This document shows positions 43,458 through 53,245 of a stretch of DNA of 64,000 nt, one piece after another. A model generated the notes under the pieces. It saw nothing but the letters and a program-made list of their open reading frames with translations. It was not told the DNA's origin and did not search any database. Positions within the stretch are counted from its first letter, which is position 1. Every line of letters starts with the position of its first letter. Where the stretch lies: positions 1 to 64,000 of the forward strand of contig NZ_JACHBY010000003.1 in NCBI RefSeq assembly GCF_014200495.1, in the 5' to 3' direction. This DNA is from Mucilaginibacter geliditolerans (GTDB lineage: Bacteria > Bacteroidota > Bacteroidia > Sphingobacteriales > Sphingobacteriaceae). The position numbers and the translations under genes are program-made.

Positions 43458-46400
43458 TTAAAATCCTAACTGAATCCCCATGTTAACTACACGTGCATTG
43501 ATATATTGGTCGCCGGCTGTATTTGAGGCAACTTCCGGATCCTGCTGATATTTGTTGCTGAAATTATCCCATGTGAACAAGTTGTATGCGCTAAAGTAGA
43601 TACGTGCATTACTAACATGAAAAGGCAACAGCTTGGTAGGCAACTGGTAGCCGATATCAATTGTTTTTACACGCAGGTACCATGCGTTTATGTACCAGTA
43701 ATCTGAAGGATATCCCGACGGACTATCAACCGTACCTGCAAAATTGGTGCTCAGGCGCGGGAATTGCGCTGTAGCGGCAGTTGCTGGAGTCCAGGCCTTG
43801 AGGTCAATAGGTTGAAACTGACTTTCAAACGGTTCTATACCGTTACCGGTGATAATTACGCTATAATTCCATGAACCCTGGAACAGCACACTTATGCTGA
43901 AACCTTTATAAGCAGCCCCAAGCGTTAAGCCTGCAGATGTATTAGGAAGATTTGGATAGCCTATCGCTTTTTGATCGTTTGCATCTATTACACCGTCGCC
44001 ATTTAAATCAGCATAACGCAGATCACCTGCATGCAGGGTAGTTATACCGTTCTGGCTGTCAGCATAAGCAGGTACTCCAATCGGATCAGAGGCTATTACT
44101 TTACCATTTTGAATCACCGGCGCATTGCTACCATATTTGTTGATATAAGCCGTTGCCTGGTTAATTTGCGCTTGTGTATAGTAGTTCAGGAAATGATAGC
44201 CAAATGGCTGGTTAATAGGGTTACCTGTACGGGCCAGGTTTGGATAAGCCGGTTGTGTTTCGGCCTCATATAATATCTTGTTTTTGGCATAAGAAACCAC
44301 CAAACTGGCATTATACTGAACCTTGCCTATATTGTCATGATAACTTATCTGCCCGTCATAACCATGGTTGGATACCCTACCCGCGTTTATATAAGGAACG
44401 CCTACGCCAAGCACCTCAGGAATAGCACCCGGGACAACAAACTCATCGTAACGGATATCATGGAATACATCAAAGGTTACAGAAAGTTTATCATGCAGCA
44501 AGTTCATATCAACACCCAGATCGGCTTTTCTGTCTCTTTCCCAAACTACATCAGGGTTGCCTAAAGTTCCTTCATAAATGCCTGTGATAGGTGTTTGCGG
44601 CGCGGTTTCGCCAAAGCCATAAAGGCCGCCCTGGTTATAGGTTTGCTGATAGATATACTGATTACCCGGCGCGCCATCAGAACCAACCACACCATAAGAG
44701 AACCTTAATTTAAATAAACTGAAAGTGGGCAGCGCGTCTTTAAAAAACTTCTCTCTCGATAGCACATACCCTGCACCGAACGCAGGGAAAAACCCAAACT
44801 GATGGCCGGCAGCAAACCTGTCGGTACCATTATAAGCGCTGTTTATCTCTAATAGATATTTCTGCTTATAATCATAACCGACTTTAAGTGATAGCCCCCT
44901 GTAATTTTGCGGCGCTGAAGCCTGGTCATTTATTTCCTGCTGATTAATTAAGAATAAGCCAGTAAAATGATTATCGCCAAATGTGCGGTCGTAATTTGTA
45001 AAGAGTTGAATATTGGTGTTATTGGTATAAAGATCTGTTCCTCCAAAAATATCGAATACCTGGGCTACATATGGCGCAGCTGGGTTTTTTGTATAGGTTT
45101 TTGTGGCTGAGTTATAATAATAAGTTGGAAAAGTTGTGTTGGGATTTCCTGCAAGATAAGTTGTATTTATCCCATAATCTTCACTACTGGCAAATGCTAC
45201 CCTTGCCGTTAAGGTAAGGCCGTCTGTTATTGAACTCAGATTCTGCACACCGCCAATTAACACGTTAAAATCTGTTCTGCGGTTATGCTGGTAACCACCA
45301 TTTGCCAATTGGGCATTAAGTGTAGGCTCTTTGGATATATTAAAAACGGAGTTGTTGTAAGCATAGGTGCCGTTAGGATTGATAAACGGGGCTGAAAACG
45401 GGTTCTCTGTTCTGAAATCATAAATGGTACTTATGGGTGAATTAAGGCCCGGAGCATTAAGGTCACCAAAACGGGTGGTGACGTCTAATCTCAAGTCTAA
45501 TGTTTTATTAGCTTTCAGATCGAGGTTTGATCTGAAATCATAACGGGTGAAATAATAGTTGGTATTTACCAGGTCCTGCGGATCGTTAAAGTTTTTGGTA
45601 TTACCATTTTGCGTAAACGCACCGCCCGATATAAAATATTTTACGCGGTCGTTACCACCCGATATATCAAGGTTGGTATTGGCCTGGTAAGTATATTTTC
45701 TGAAGATATCATCATACCAATCCGTATTCGGATGGCCATAAGGATCGGTATTATTTTTAAACGCTGCCAGATCTGAAGGCTGAAAAGTTAAGGCATCCGG
45801 AGCTGTACCGTCATTAGTTTCGGCCTGATCAACAAGCAATGCCGACTGGTAGGAATTCAGAAACTTAGGCACTTTGGTTGGGCTTTGCAAACCACCCTCA
45901 ACACGCAAATTGAATTGAGGGGCGCCTTTTTTACCGCGCCTGGTAGTTACTATCAATACGCCATTTGCACCTTTTATCCCGTATATAGCGGTTGAGGATG
46001 CATCTTTTAATATACTGATGCTTTCAATTTCGTTTACGTTTATCTGCTGTAACTGGTCATAAGTATATTCAATATCATCAACCAAAATCAACGGCTGATT
46101 AGATGCATTTAATGAACTTACCCCCCTGATGAAAAAATCAGATGCATCTTTTCCAGGCTGACCGGAAGTTTGCTGTGAGAAGAAACCTGGTAATCTACCG
46201 GCAAGCGCGTTCTGCACGTTTGCTGTTGGTACTGTACGTATCTCGGCTGCCTGTATGGAGCTCACAGCGCCTGTAGATGTAACACGTTTGGTTTTGGTAA
46301 AGCCAACTACAGCTACTTCGTCCAAGCCTTCGGCATTGGGCTGTAATATAATATCGAGGTCGTTCTTTTTTATGCCAACATGAAATTCCTGTGTGGAATA

Positions 46401-46631
46401 ACCAATGAACTTTACAACAAGTGTATTTGATGTGCCTTTTAAGGTTAATTTAAATTTACCTGTTGACCCTGTTATAACCAGGTTTGAGGGTATTCCTTTT
46501 TCATAAATTGTAGCACCCGGCAACACCCCCTCAATATCTTTTATGGTACCTGTAACCGTAATACCCTGTGCATACAAAGCAGCCGGCAGCATGGTAATTA
46601 TAACTAGAAAGAAAAGTATTATTTTTCTCAT
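43458..46631 (-). CDS. SusC/RagA-family TonB-linked outer-membrane transporter
   Basis: A 1057-residue SusC-like receptor. A signal peptide (MRKIILFFLVIITMLPAALYAQ) precedes a carboxypeptidase-like domain (VTGTIKDIEGVLPGATIYEKG). The plug is canonical, with DFFIRGVSSLNASNQPLILVDD and STAIYGIKGANGVLIVTTRRGK. The long barrel ends in VVNMGIQLGF. It imports glycan fragments together with a SusD partner. It lies 42 bp downstream of a SusD gene, the reverse of the usual SusC-SusD order, and is followed by a strong terminator. No STN domain is present, so it is not of the sigma-signalling kind. Confidence 0.95.
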   Translation of the reverse strand: MRKIILFFLVIITMLPAALYAQGITVTGTIKDIEGVLPGATIYEKGIPSNLVITGSTGKFKLTLKGTSNTLVVKFIGYSTQEFHVGIKKNDLDIILQPNAEGLDEVAVVGFTKTKRVTSTGAVSSIQAAEIRTVPTANVQNALAGRLPGFFSQQTSGQPGKDASDFFIRGVSSLNASNQPLILVDDIEYTYDQLQQINVNEIESISILKDASSTAIYGIKGANGVLIVTTRRGKKGAPQFNLRVEGGLQSPTKVPKFLNSYQSALLVDQAETNDGTAPDALTFQPSDLAAFKNNTDPYGHPNTDWYDDIFRKYTYQANTNLDISGGNDRVKYFISGGAFTQNGNTKNFNDPQDLVNTNYYFTRYDFRSNLDLKANKTLDLRLDVTTRFGDLNAPGLNSPISTIYDFRTENPFSAPFINPNGTYAYNNSVFNISKEPTLNAQLANGGYQHNRRTDFNVLIGGVQNLSSITDGLTLTARVAFASSEDYGINTTYLAGNPNTTFPTYYYNSATKTYTKNPAAPYVAQVFDIFGGTDLYTNNTNIQLFTNYDRTFGDNHFTGLFLINQQEINDQASAPQNYRGLSLKVGYDYKQKYLLEINSAYNGTDRFAAGHQFGFFPAFGAGYVLSREKFFKDALPTFSLFKLRFSYGVVGSDGAPGNQYIYQQTYNQGGLYGFGETAPQTPITGIYEGTLGNPDVVWERDRKADLGVDMNLLHDKLSVTFDVFHDIRYDEFVVPGAIPEVLGVGVPYINAGRVSNHGYDGQISYHDNIGKVQYNASLVVSYAKNKILYEAETQPAYPNLARTGNPINQPFGYHFLNYYTQAQINQATAYINKYGSNAPVIQNGKVIASDPIGVPAYADSQNGITTLHAGDLRYADLNGDGVIDANDQKAIGYPNLPNTSAGLTLGAAYKGFSISVLFQGSWNYSVIITGNGIEPFESQFQPIDLKAWTPATAATAQFPRLSTNFAGTVDSPSGYPSDYWYINAWYLRVKTIDIGYQLPTKLLPFHVSNARIYFSAYNLFTWDNFSNKYQQDPEVASNTAGDQYINARVVNMGIQLGF

Positions 46632-46673
46632 AACCGTTTAATTAATGATTTAAATTGAAATATTTATTAATTA

Positions 46674-48452
46674 TTACCATCCTGGATTTTGCTGCATCTG
46701 TGGATTCTTAACAACTTCGCCATATGGTATAGGTTGTAAATATTGCTTTGGCGTAAAACTGTTTACCTTAAATATTGCAGGCAGTATTGGCACATAATTG
46801 TAGGTTAACTGGTTGTTTGATACCAACTGTAACCCCATGCGCGCCTGGTTCATATATGCTGCGGCTACTTTCCATCGGCGCAGGTCAAAAAATCTTTGTT
46901 CTTCAAATGCAAATTCAAGGCGCCTTTCATTATGGATGGCGCTGCGTAATGAATCCTGAGTTATGCTTCCTACAGGTTGAATGCCATAATTACCATCAGT
47001 ACCCGCTGCAATCCCTGCCCGGGCCCGAATGGTTTTCAGCACCTGGTAATCAGCCGCATTGGGGCCAGCAACCTCGTTTTCGGCCTCAGCATAATCGAGC
47101 AGTATTTCAGCATAACGAAAGATCACCCAATCCTCACTGTGCGCTGCAAAGCCGTTAAGCGTTTCGGAATGGCCCATAAACTTATGCAGATAGTAACCGC
47201 TTACTGTTTGCTGAACGCCACTGTTAGGTATACTCTGGCCGCCCTGGTATAATTGTAAATTTGTATTTAACCACAGCTGGCCATTTACAAACACGGTAAA
47301 TAAAAGCCGCGGATCTCTGCGTGCATAGGGTGAATCGGGGTTATAATGCCCGTTAGGATCGTTAATATTTAAACCGGATAGCATGGGGAAAGCATTAACC
47401 AGGTCCTGAGTTGGGCTTGTTACACCTTTTGCTACCGCGCTAGGGAAACCGATAGGGGCATTATTGTTTTCCACATTATTTCCATTATCACCCTGGCGTA
47501 TAAAAATAAGTTCGGGGTTATTTTGGGTAAGGAAAATATCCTGGAACCCGTTTTGGTCCAGGCTAAACACACCTAGATTTATCACATCCTGGGCGGCGTT
47601 TGCTGCCAGCTGCCACCTGTTAGGGTCGGCACTTGGATAACCTACTAGTGCAGCATTAGTTGTGTTTCGCGGTCCCTGGCCTGTTCCGGCATCTTTAACC
47701 AATGTGGTACCGTTAAATAAAGGGCTGGCGGCATACAACAAAGCTTTTGCCTTTAAAGCCAATACTGCAGCATTGGTAACCCGCCCGTAATTAGCTGTTG
47801 ACGCGTATGGAGCCTGCAATATGCTATCCCCTTTTATGGCATTACATTCGCTTACTATATAATTTATACAATCAGAAAAAGTATTGCGCGGCAATGCTAA
47901 ATTATCGGTTACGTTATAAACCTTATCGCCCAATAGCGGTACACCGCCATAACGCTTAACCAGTTCGAAATAGAAATAAGCCCTTAAAAAACGCGCTTCG
48001 TTTTTCCATGCATATTTCATGGATATTTCAGGATGATTTGGTAGGGTAGCCTCAACAGGGACTACGCCAATATTGGCTATGAATATGTTTGCCTGCCTGA
48101 TACCACTATAATAATTTGCCCATACATTATCGCCGGCGGCATCAGCAAATGTACCTGAGTTATAGGCATCTGTTGATAGCTGGGTAACCTGGTTTGAGTT
48201 TGAAGCTGCTGATGACACCGCATCATCTGTAGCCGCGTCGAGATAATCACCACCTACGCGGTTGTGGCCATTGAGCATGGTGGCATACACGTTTTGCAGA
48301 AACGCATAGGCATTTGTTCCCAATGAATCCCGGGAATCAAAAACACGGTCGATAGTGATTTGCGCGACAGGAAATGTTTCATATTTTTTGCAGGCTGTAA
48401 CCAGGGAAACGGCTCCTAATATCAGCAGTATGATTTTGTAATTCTTCATCAT
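46674..48452 (-). CDS. SusD/RagB-family surface glycan-binding lipoprotein
   Basis: A 592-residue SusD-like lipoprotein. I start at ATG 48452, giving MMKNYKIILLILGAVSLVTAC with a lipobox cysteine; ATG 48470 is an alternative. TPR-rich SusD segments are visible: KNEARFLRAYFYFELVKRYGGVPLLGD, ALKAKALLYAASPLFNGTT-like sequence, and the C-terminal RRLEFAFEEQRFFDLRRWK followed by PIPYGEVVKNPQMQQNPGW. It lies one base past the stop of an upstream SusC and 42 bp before another SusC. It could pair with either one. Confidence 0.93.
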   Translation of the reverse strand: MMKNYKIILLILGAVSLVTACKKYETFPVAQITIDRVFDSRDSLGTNAYAFLQNVYATMLNGHNRVGGDYLDAATDDAVSSAASNSNQVTQLSTDAYNSGTFADAAGDNVWANYYSGIRQANIFIANIGVVPVEATLPNHPEISMKYAWKNEARFLRAYFYFELVKRYGGVPLLGDKVYNVTDNLALPRNTFSDCINYIVSECNAIKGDSILQAPYASTANYGRVTNAAVLALKAKALLYAASPLFNGTTLVKDAGTGQGPRNTTNAALVGYPSADPNRWQLAANAAQDVINLGVFSLDQNGFQDIFLTQNNPELIFIRQGDNGNNVENNNAPIGFPSAVAKGVTSPTQDLVNAFPMLSGLNINDPNGHYNPDSPYARRDPRLLFTVFVNGQLWLNTNLQLYQGGQSIPNSGVQQTVSGYYLHKFMGHSETLNGFAAHSEDWVIFRYAEILLDYAEAENEVAGPNAADYQVLKTIRARAGIAAGTDGNYGIQPVGSITQDSLRSAIHNERRLEFAFEEQRFFDLRRWKVAAAYMNQARMGLQLVSNNQLTYNYVPILPAIFKVNSFTPKQYLQPIPYGEVVKNPQMQQNPGW

Positions 48453-48474
48453 CTTAAATTTTATAATCATCAAA

Positions 48475-51400
48475 TTATAGCTTCACAGTTAACCCGGCAT
48501 TAATAACTCTTTGAATTGGATACGCACCAACTCCGTTAACTTCCGGATCATACCCCGGGAAACCCTGGTAACCGGCTATGGTAAACAGATTTTCCCCATT
48601 TACAAATACCCTTATGCCCGATAACCTTAACCTTGTAGCCCATCTTAGTGGTAATTCATAACCGATCTCCGCATTTTTCACCCTGAAATAATCGCCTGAT
48701 TTAACATAGAAGGACGACATCTGTACGTTATTACCGTTCGCTTCATCCTGAATAATTGATAAGCGCGGTAATGTGGCCGTTGCAGCGGTTTCCGGTGTCC
48801 ACCGGCCTACTGCATTTGCATAAGCCTGACCGCTGGCCCCGGTACCCAGGGCACCAATGCCCTGTAATGGTGCGTCGTAAGAATTATCAACGCTAACCTG
48901 GCGGTTAAACACGCCTTGCAGTATTACACTGAAACTAAAGCCTTTGTAGTTAAAGCCTAAAGTACCACCATAAAACACTAATGGTTTTAAGCCGCCTATG
49001 GCTGTTTGATCGTACTGGTCAATAACGCCGTCGCCGTTAAGGTCGGCGTATTTAAGATCGCCCGGCTGAGCTGAGTAGCCTGCTATAGTTGCCGCATGTT
49101 TGGCAACATCCTCTACCGAATAAAATCCGATGTTTTTATAACCGAATATTGCAGTTACCGGTAAGCCCGTATGAGCGTTCCATGGATATTTTGGAGGCTC
49201 TTCATCAAAGTATAAAACCTTTGATGCTACCAGTGAACCGTTACCGGTAATAAAGTAGTTGAAATTATCGATGTTGTTTTTGTAGGTTAGGGTAAGCTCA
49301 CCACCTTTATAAAGGTTAATCCCTATATTTTCCGGCGGATAAGTGGTGCCTAATAATTCAATTGTAGCGCCCCTTGTTGTAACCAGGTTATAATATCTTT
49401 CATGGTAATAATCTGCTGCGATTTGCAAATGATCATGTAATAATGATATATCCGTCCCAAAATCCAGCTTATCTGCATTAGCCCAGCTCAGGTTGGGGTC
49501 GGCAATTGGTGTTACTTCCTGATAACCGCCGCCTGTTCCGTAATTTAAACCCTGCGGATATCCGCCGCCGCTTGTAAAGGTTTGTTTATAGGTATAATAT
49601 CCGGCGTTGGAGTTATCGCCTGTTTTACCGTAAGTAAGGCGCCATTTCCATGAGTCGATCCATTTTATGCTTTTCATAAAATCTTCCTTACCCATTTGCC
49701 AGCCAATACCCGCTGCATAAAACCAGCCTGCCTGGTGCCCCGGCGTATACCTGTTATAGCTACTGTTATTAATTGCGCCTTCAAACAAATATTTATCATC
49801 GTAGCCGTAATTCACCTTTAAGGCTTTATCGGTAGTAACAGAAGCCAGGTCATAACTTACTACCGACGATTTGGTATCATACAGCAATTGGCCGCCAAAC
49901 CTGTTTTTACCAAATTGCCTGTCGTAATTAAGGGCGGCCTGCGCAAATGAATAGCGGGCAGACAACTCAGTAGCAAAAACATTGGTTAACGGGGTTGTTG
50001 TACCTACAGGGGTAAGCCTGACAGCACTATCAACTATCGAATAACCATACGCATTATTTTGTTGGGTACGGGTGATATATACCTGTGATTCAATAGCCAG
50101 GTTACCTTTTGCTTTAAAGGATAGGCCTTGTGTAATATTGTCCAGTTTATACTTAAGATCGAGGTTTACCAATACATCCTTTATATTGGTTTGTGTATAG
50201 CCTGAATATTGGGCCTGCGATAATAAGTTGTTGGTGAAATTTGAAATAGTTGATGAACCACCAAATGAACCATCGGGATTATACACCGGATAAGCGTTGT
50301 TAGGTGTTGTAAAAATGTTTGTTAAGATACTTGCATAACCACTTCCCGGCTCAAACATTTGCTGTACGCGACCATACATTTGCAGATCAACATTCAGATT
50401 TTTATTTACATCTACGCTTATATTACTATTTAAGGTATAGCGGCTTATATTGGTGTTGGTACTATAATCCAGACCGGGGGCTTCATTAAAAATACCACCC
50501 TGATCCAAATAACCTAATGATACATAATAACGTGCGGTCTCCGTTCCACCACTAACATTCAATTTATCTGTTATTAGCGGGGAATACGTTTTAAGTAACA
50601 ATTTCGACCAGTTAACATCCGGGTGCCCGTATGGGTCGGTATGGTTGCGGTAGGCTTCTATATCGGCATTGGTGTAAAAGGTAGGTTTCCCATCGTTTTG
50701 CAAAGCTTCGTTATACAAATAAGCCCATTGGTAGGCCGGTAGCTGGTCAGTTGGCAAACCAAGCGATTGCTGTATACCTGCCTCGGTAGTAAATGTTATA
50801 CGAGGGTCGCCTAAATCAGGCTTTTTGGTAGTGATCAGCAATACTGGTTTAGAACTATTTACGCCAAGCAGTATTGTAGACAATGCATCCTTTAATATGG
50901 AGATTGACTCGATACTTGAAGGATCAATAGCCGTAATATCTTGCTGTATCCCATCGATAATAGTAGTTACATTTTGCCCGCGTGATGTGAGGGTAAACTC
51001 TGTATTATCGCTGGGTATAACATTATGCACCGGTGCAAAATTTGCCGTAGTACTTGTAAGGAAATGCTGTAATATGGCAACATTTTGTGCCGATGCGAAA
51101 CCACTGGTTTGTTGCGTATATAAACCTGCTAACTGACCTGGCAGCGCATAAACATAAGTTGGCCCCGGCGTGGTAGTAATTTGATTGTTATAAATGGTAG
51201 AAATTGAACCGAGCTCATTTGCCGGATTTATTGTACCATATAGTACATCTATCTTTTCGGGCGATTTCAGGTAATGGTCGAGCAGTCTTACGCTCAGTGT
51301 ATCGGCAGCATTATTAATAACTATATTATTTATATAATGATTGGGGTAGCTGAACTGCAGTTTATCGCCAGTTTTAGCGCGCACCAAAAAATGGCCGGCT

Positions 51401-51624
51401 AAATCGGTTTTTGAAGAATCGCCGCGACCGCTTACCACAATTTTCACCCCCTTTAAAGCGCGATTATCTTCATCAACTACTTTACCTGTAATTAATCCCG
51501 GCGGGTTAGTTGCCGTTTTAGCCGTTGTATCCTTTTGTATGGAGGCATAACTGCTTTTTGCCAGTATAAGCATCAGTATAATGATGATTCCTGTAAAGCA
51601 TTTTTTTGAGTAGCAATGAAGCAT
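48475..51624 (-). CDS. SusC-like TonB-linked transporter with divergent plug
   Basis: A 1049-residue SusC-like receptor with signal MLHCYSKKCFTGIIIILMLILAK and a carboxypeptidase-like domain (ITGKVVDEDNRALKGVKIVVSG). The plug is unusual. The region that normally reads as RG-rich and ends in YGxRGANGVI is SILKDALSTILLGVNSSKPV and then LLITTKKPD. About 40 residues near residue 170-210 (FASAQNVAILQHFLTSTTAN) also have no counterpart in the standard plug. The barrel is otherwise complete and ends in VINAGLTVKL. It follows a DUF4961-type lipoprotein by 109 bp and is followed after one base by SusD, so it most likely pairs with that SusD. Confidence 0.9.
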   Translation of the reverse strand: MLHCYSKKCFTGIIIILMLILAKSSYASIQKDTTAKTATNPPGLITGKVVDEDNRALKGVKIVVSGRGDSSKTDLAGHFLVRAKTGDKLQFSYPNHYINNIVINNAADTLSVRLLDHYLKSPEKIDVLYGTINPANELGSISTIYNNQITTTPGPTYVYALPGQLAGLYTQQTSGFASAQNVAILQHFLTSTTANFAPVHNVIPSDNTEFTLTSRGQNVTTIIDGIQQDITAIDPSSIESISILKDALSTILLGVNSSKPVLLITTKKPDLGDPRITFTTEAGIQQSLGLPTDQLPAYQWAYLYNEALQNDGKPTFYTNADIEAYRNHTDPYGHPDVNWSKLLLKTYSPLITDKLNVSGGTETARYYVSLGYLDQGGIFNEAPGLDYSTNTNISRYTLNSNISVDVNKNLNVDLQMYGRVQQMFEPGSGYASILTNIFTTPNNAYPVYNPDGSFGGSSTISNFTNNLLSQAQYSGYTQTNIKDVLVNLDLKYKLDNITQGLSFKAKGNLAIESQVYITRTQQNNAYGYSIVDSAVRLTPVGTTTPLTNVFATELSARYSFAQAALNYDRQFGKNRFGGQLLYDTKSSVVSYDLASVTTDKALKVNYGYDDKYLFEGAINNSSYNRYTPGHQAGWFYAAGIGWQMGKEDFMKSIKWIDSWKWRLTYGKTGDNSNAGYYTYKQTFTSGGGYPQGLNYGTGGGYQEVTPIADPNLSWANADKLDFGTDISLLHDHLQIAADYYHERYYNLVTTRGATIELLGTTYPPENIGINLYKGGELTLTYKNNIDNFNYFITGNGSLVASKVLYFDEEPPKYPWNAHTGLPVTAIFGYKNIGFYSVEDVAKHAATIAGYSAQPGDLKYADLNGDGVIDQYDQTAIGGLKPLVFYGGTLGFNYKGFSFSVILQGVFNRQVSVDNSYDAPLQGIGALGTGASGQAYANAVGRWTPETAATATLPRLSIIQDEANGNNVQMSSFYVKSGDYFRVKNAEIGYELPLRWATRLRLSGIRVFVNGENLFTIAGYQGFPGYDPEVNGVGAYPIQRVINAGLTVKL

Positions 51625-51733
51625 AGAATCAGATTTTAATAATTATTAATAAAAAATAAGTCTCCCATCCGTAAGTGATATGATCATAAAAAATACCATA
51701 AAGCCATACGGTTTTAAATCATGGTTTTATATA

Positions 51734-52753
51734 TTATTTACAGGTAAACCCATATACAATAGGCTCAGCTGTGGCGTTGGCGCCTACAACCGTATTACCT
51801 GTTACATCAGTAATCACGTATTTCATGGTGCTAAGTGTTTGCGTTTTAGGCACTCCAAAATAGGCCCTGGGCCAAATGGTTATTTGATATTTATTTGTAC
51901 TAACCTGCGCCATCAGCGATTTGGCGGGCACTGCAGGGCCATTATAGATATTACCTGATACGTCCTGAGCGGTAGCCTTGAGGTATACATTGGTGGCACC
52001 CAATAAATTGTTCTTTAATACGGTGGCATCAAAATTAACGGTCACAAAGTCGTCTGTCAGGGCCTTAAAAGGATCAACCGTGGTAAGCGGTGCATCACAA
52101 AAATCCTCAATACTGCCCGATGCCGATCCTGATACATCAAGGCATGGTGTTGAGTATAATTCATAGAACTCATAAGTATCAGGAGGGCTTGTCTCTATAT
52201 TACCGTCATTGGCCTTTAAGCCGTCATTAGTTTCGGCTACAACATAAGCCAAGGCTACGTTTGCGTTACCACCATCGGCACCCACTGTAAGCTTCATATT
52301 AACGGTTACTGTGGTAGTAGGGTTGGTATAGGCTTTGTCTGATATAAAAACAACCCATTCCATATCCTTTATGTAATTGTTAACAATACCAAACTTGTTC
52401 ATTAAAGCAGTTGGCCAGTTATATAAGCCGCCGCTTGCAGGTTCGGTAGTAGTGCTGGGCATTACACTAAATGTGCCATTACCAATTGGACTGGTGTAGG
52501 TCATGGTTAGGTTTTTAGCGCCATTCCAGCCTACGGGTAATAACACAGCTACTACCATGTTGGCAGTTACGTCGGTATTAGTATATAATACCTTCATGGT
52601 AATGGGGATGGTTTGCCCAACTGTTGCGGTAGATGGCTGGTCAACGCTTAAAATATCTGTGGAGCAGCAGGTCAATACAACAACCAGCACAATAACGGCA
52701 CAAATTTTCCAGAGATAACTACCCTTTATTTTTATATGTAATTTTGATTTCAT
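51734..52753 (-). CDS. DUF4961-type surface lipoprotein
   Basis: A 339-residue lipoprotein with signal and lipobox VVVLTCCSTD near residue 30. The mature part is rich in beta strands, with tandem immunoglobulin-like segments (VDQPSTATVGQTIPITMKV, TVNMKLTVGADGGNANVAL) and a C-terminal strand-rich domain. The pattern and its position next to a DUF5004-type gene match DUF4961 proteins, which occur in many SusC/SusD loci and probably bind glycan at the cell surface. It starts 17 bp after the DUF5004-type stop. Function is inferred from context only. Confidence 0.65.
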   Translation of the reverse strand: MKSKLHIKIKGSYLWKICAVIVLVVVLTCCSTDILSVDQPSTATVGQTIPITMKVLYTNTDVTANMVVAVLLPVGWNGAKNLTMTYTSPIGNGTFSVMPSTTTEPASGGLYNWPTALMNKFGIVNNYIKDMEWVVFISDKAYTNPTTTVTVNMKLTVGADGGNANVALAYVVAETNDGLKANDGNIETSPPDTYEFYELYSTPCLDVSGSASGSIEDFCDAPLTTVDPFKALTDDFVTVNFDATVLKNNLLGATNVYLKATAQDVSGNIYNGPAVPAKSLMAQVSTNKYQITIWPRAYFGVPKTQTLSTMKYVITDVTGNTVVGANATAEPIVYGFTCK

Positions 52754-52770
52754 ATATCAGCTCCTTTGTA

Positions 52771-53217
52771 TTAATTAACTTTTTGTAACGTGTAAATGTA
52801 TATGTTGGAGTTACAGCCTGGATTTGCAGAAAATGTGAGGTCGATATTTCTCACACCCGTAACAATAGGGTAAACAAAATCTGTTTTGATCACAGTTTCC
52901 CCTACGGGCGCAAATGTGATCTGCATAGGATATTGCGGGTCATTTAACGAATAAGTACCGCTGGTATCGGTAAGAAATGGCAACCGGTTATTTAGTGTAT
53001 AGGTACCAGATTTAAAAACAATGCTGAACTGGGAAAAGTCGACACCATTATAGGTTGTTATATCTGTGCCGTTCCTGGTAGCTTTAATAACTTTCCAAGT
53101 GCCCGAAATATCTTTTACTGATTCGGTAACCGGGCTCACTTTATCAACCTTACAGGAAGCCCACACCATTATCGTTAATAGGATACAGGGAATAAAAAAT
53201 CTACGAGTGAATTTCAT
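52771..53217 (-). CDS. DUF5004-type small lipoprotein
   Basis: A 148-residue lipoprotein. I start at ATG 53217, giving MKFTRRFFIPCILLTIMVWASC with a lipobox cysteine; ATG 53226 is possible. The mature part is a small lipocalin-like fold with ISGTWKVIKATRNGTDITTY and SGTYTLNNRLPFLTDTSGTY, typical of DUF5004. It lies between a SusD gene and the DUF4961-type gene with gaps of about 20 bp. Such small lipoproteins often travel with SusC/SusD pairs, but no biochemical role is established that I can cite. Confidence 0.65.
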   Translation of the reverse strand: MKFTRRFFIPCILLTIMVWASCKVDKVSPVTESVKDISGTWKVIKATRNGTDITTYNGVDFSQFSIVFKSGTYTLNNRLPFLTDTSGTYSLNDPQYPMQITFAPVGETVIKTDFVYPIVTGVRNIDLTFSANPGCNSNIYIYTLQKVN

Positions 53218-53245
53218 ATTGTGCATTAGCTTATAATAAGTGTGA

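Noticed and set aside
46632..46650. AACGGTTA-like sequence before SusC (43458-46631) as a further LacI operator
   Set aside because: It lacks the GTTTAGC half-site and matches only the centre. It is also only 42 bp from the preceding SusD stop inside a continuous unit.
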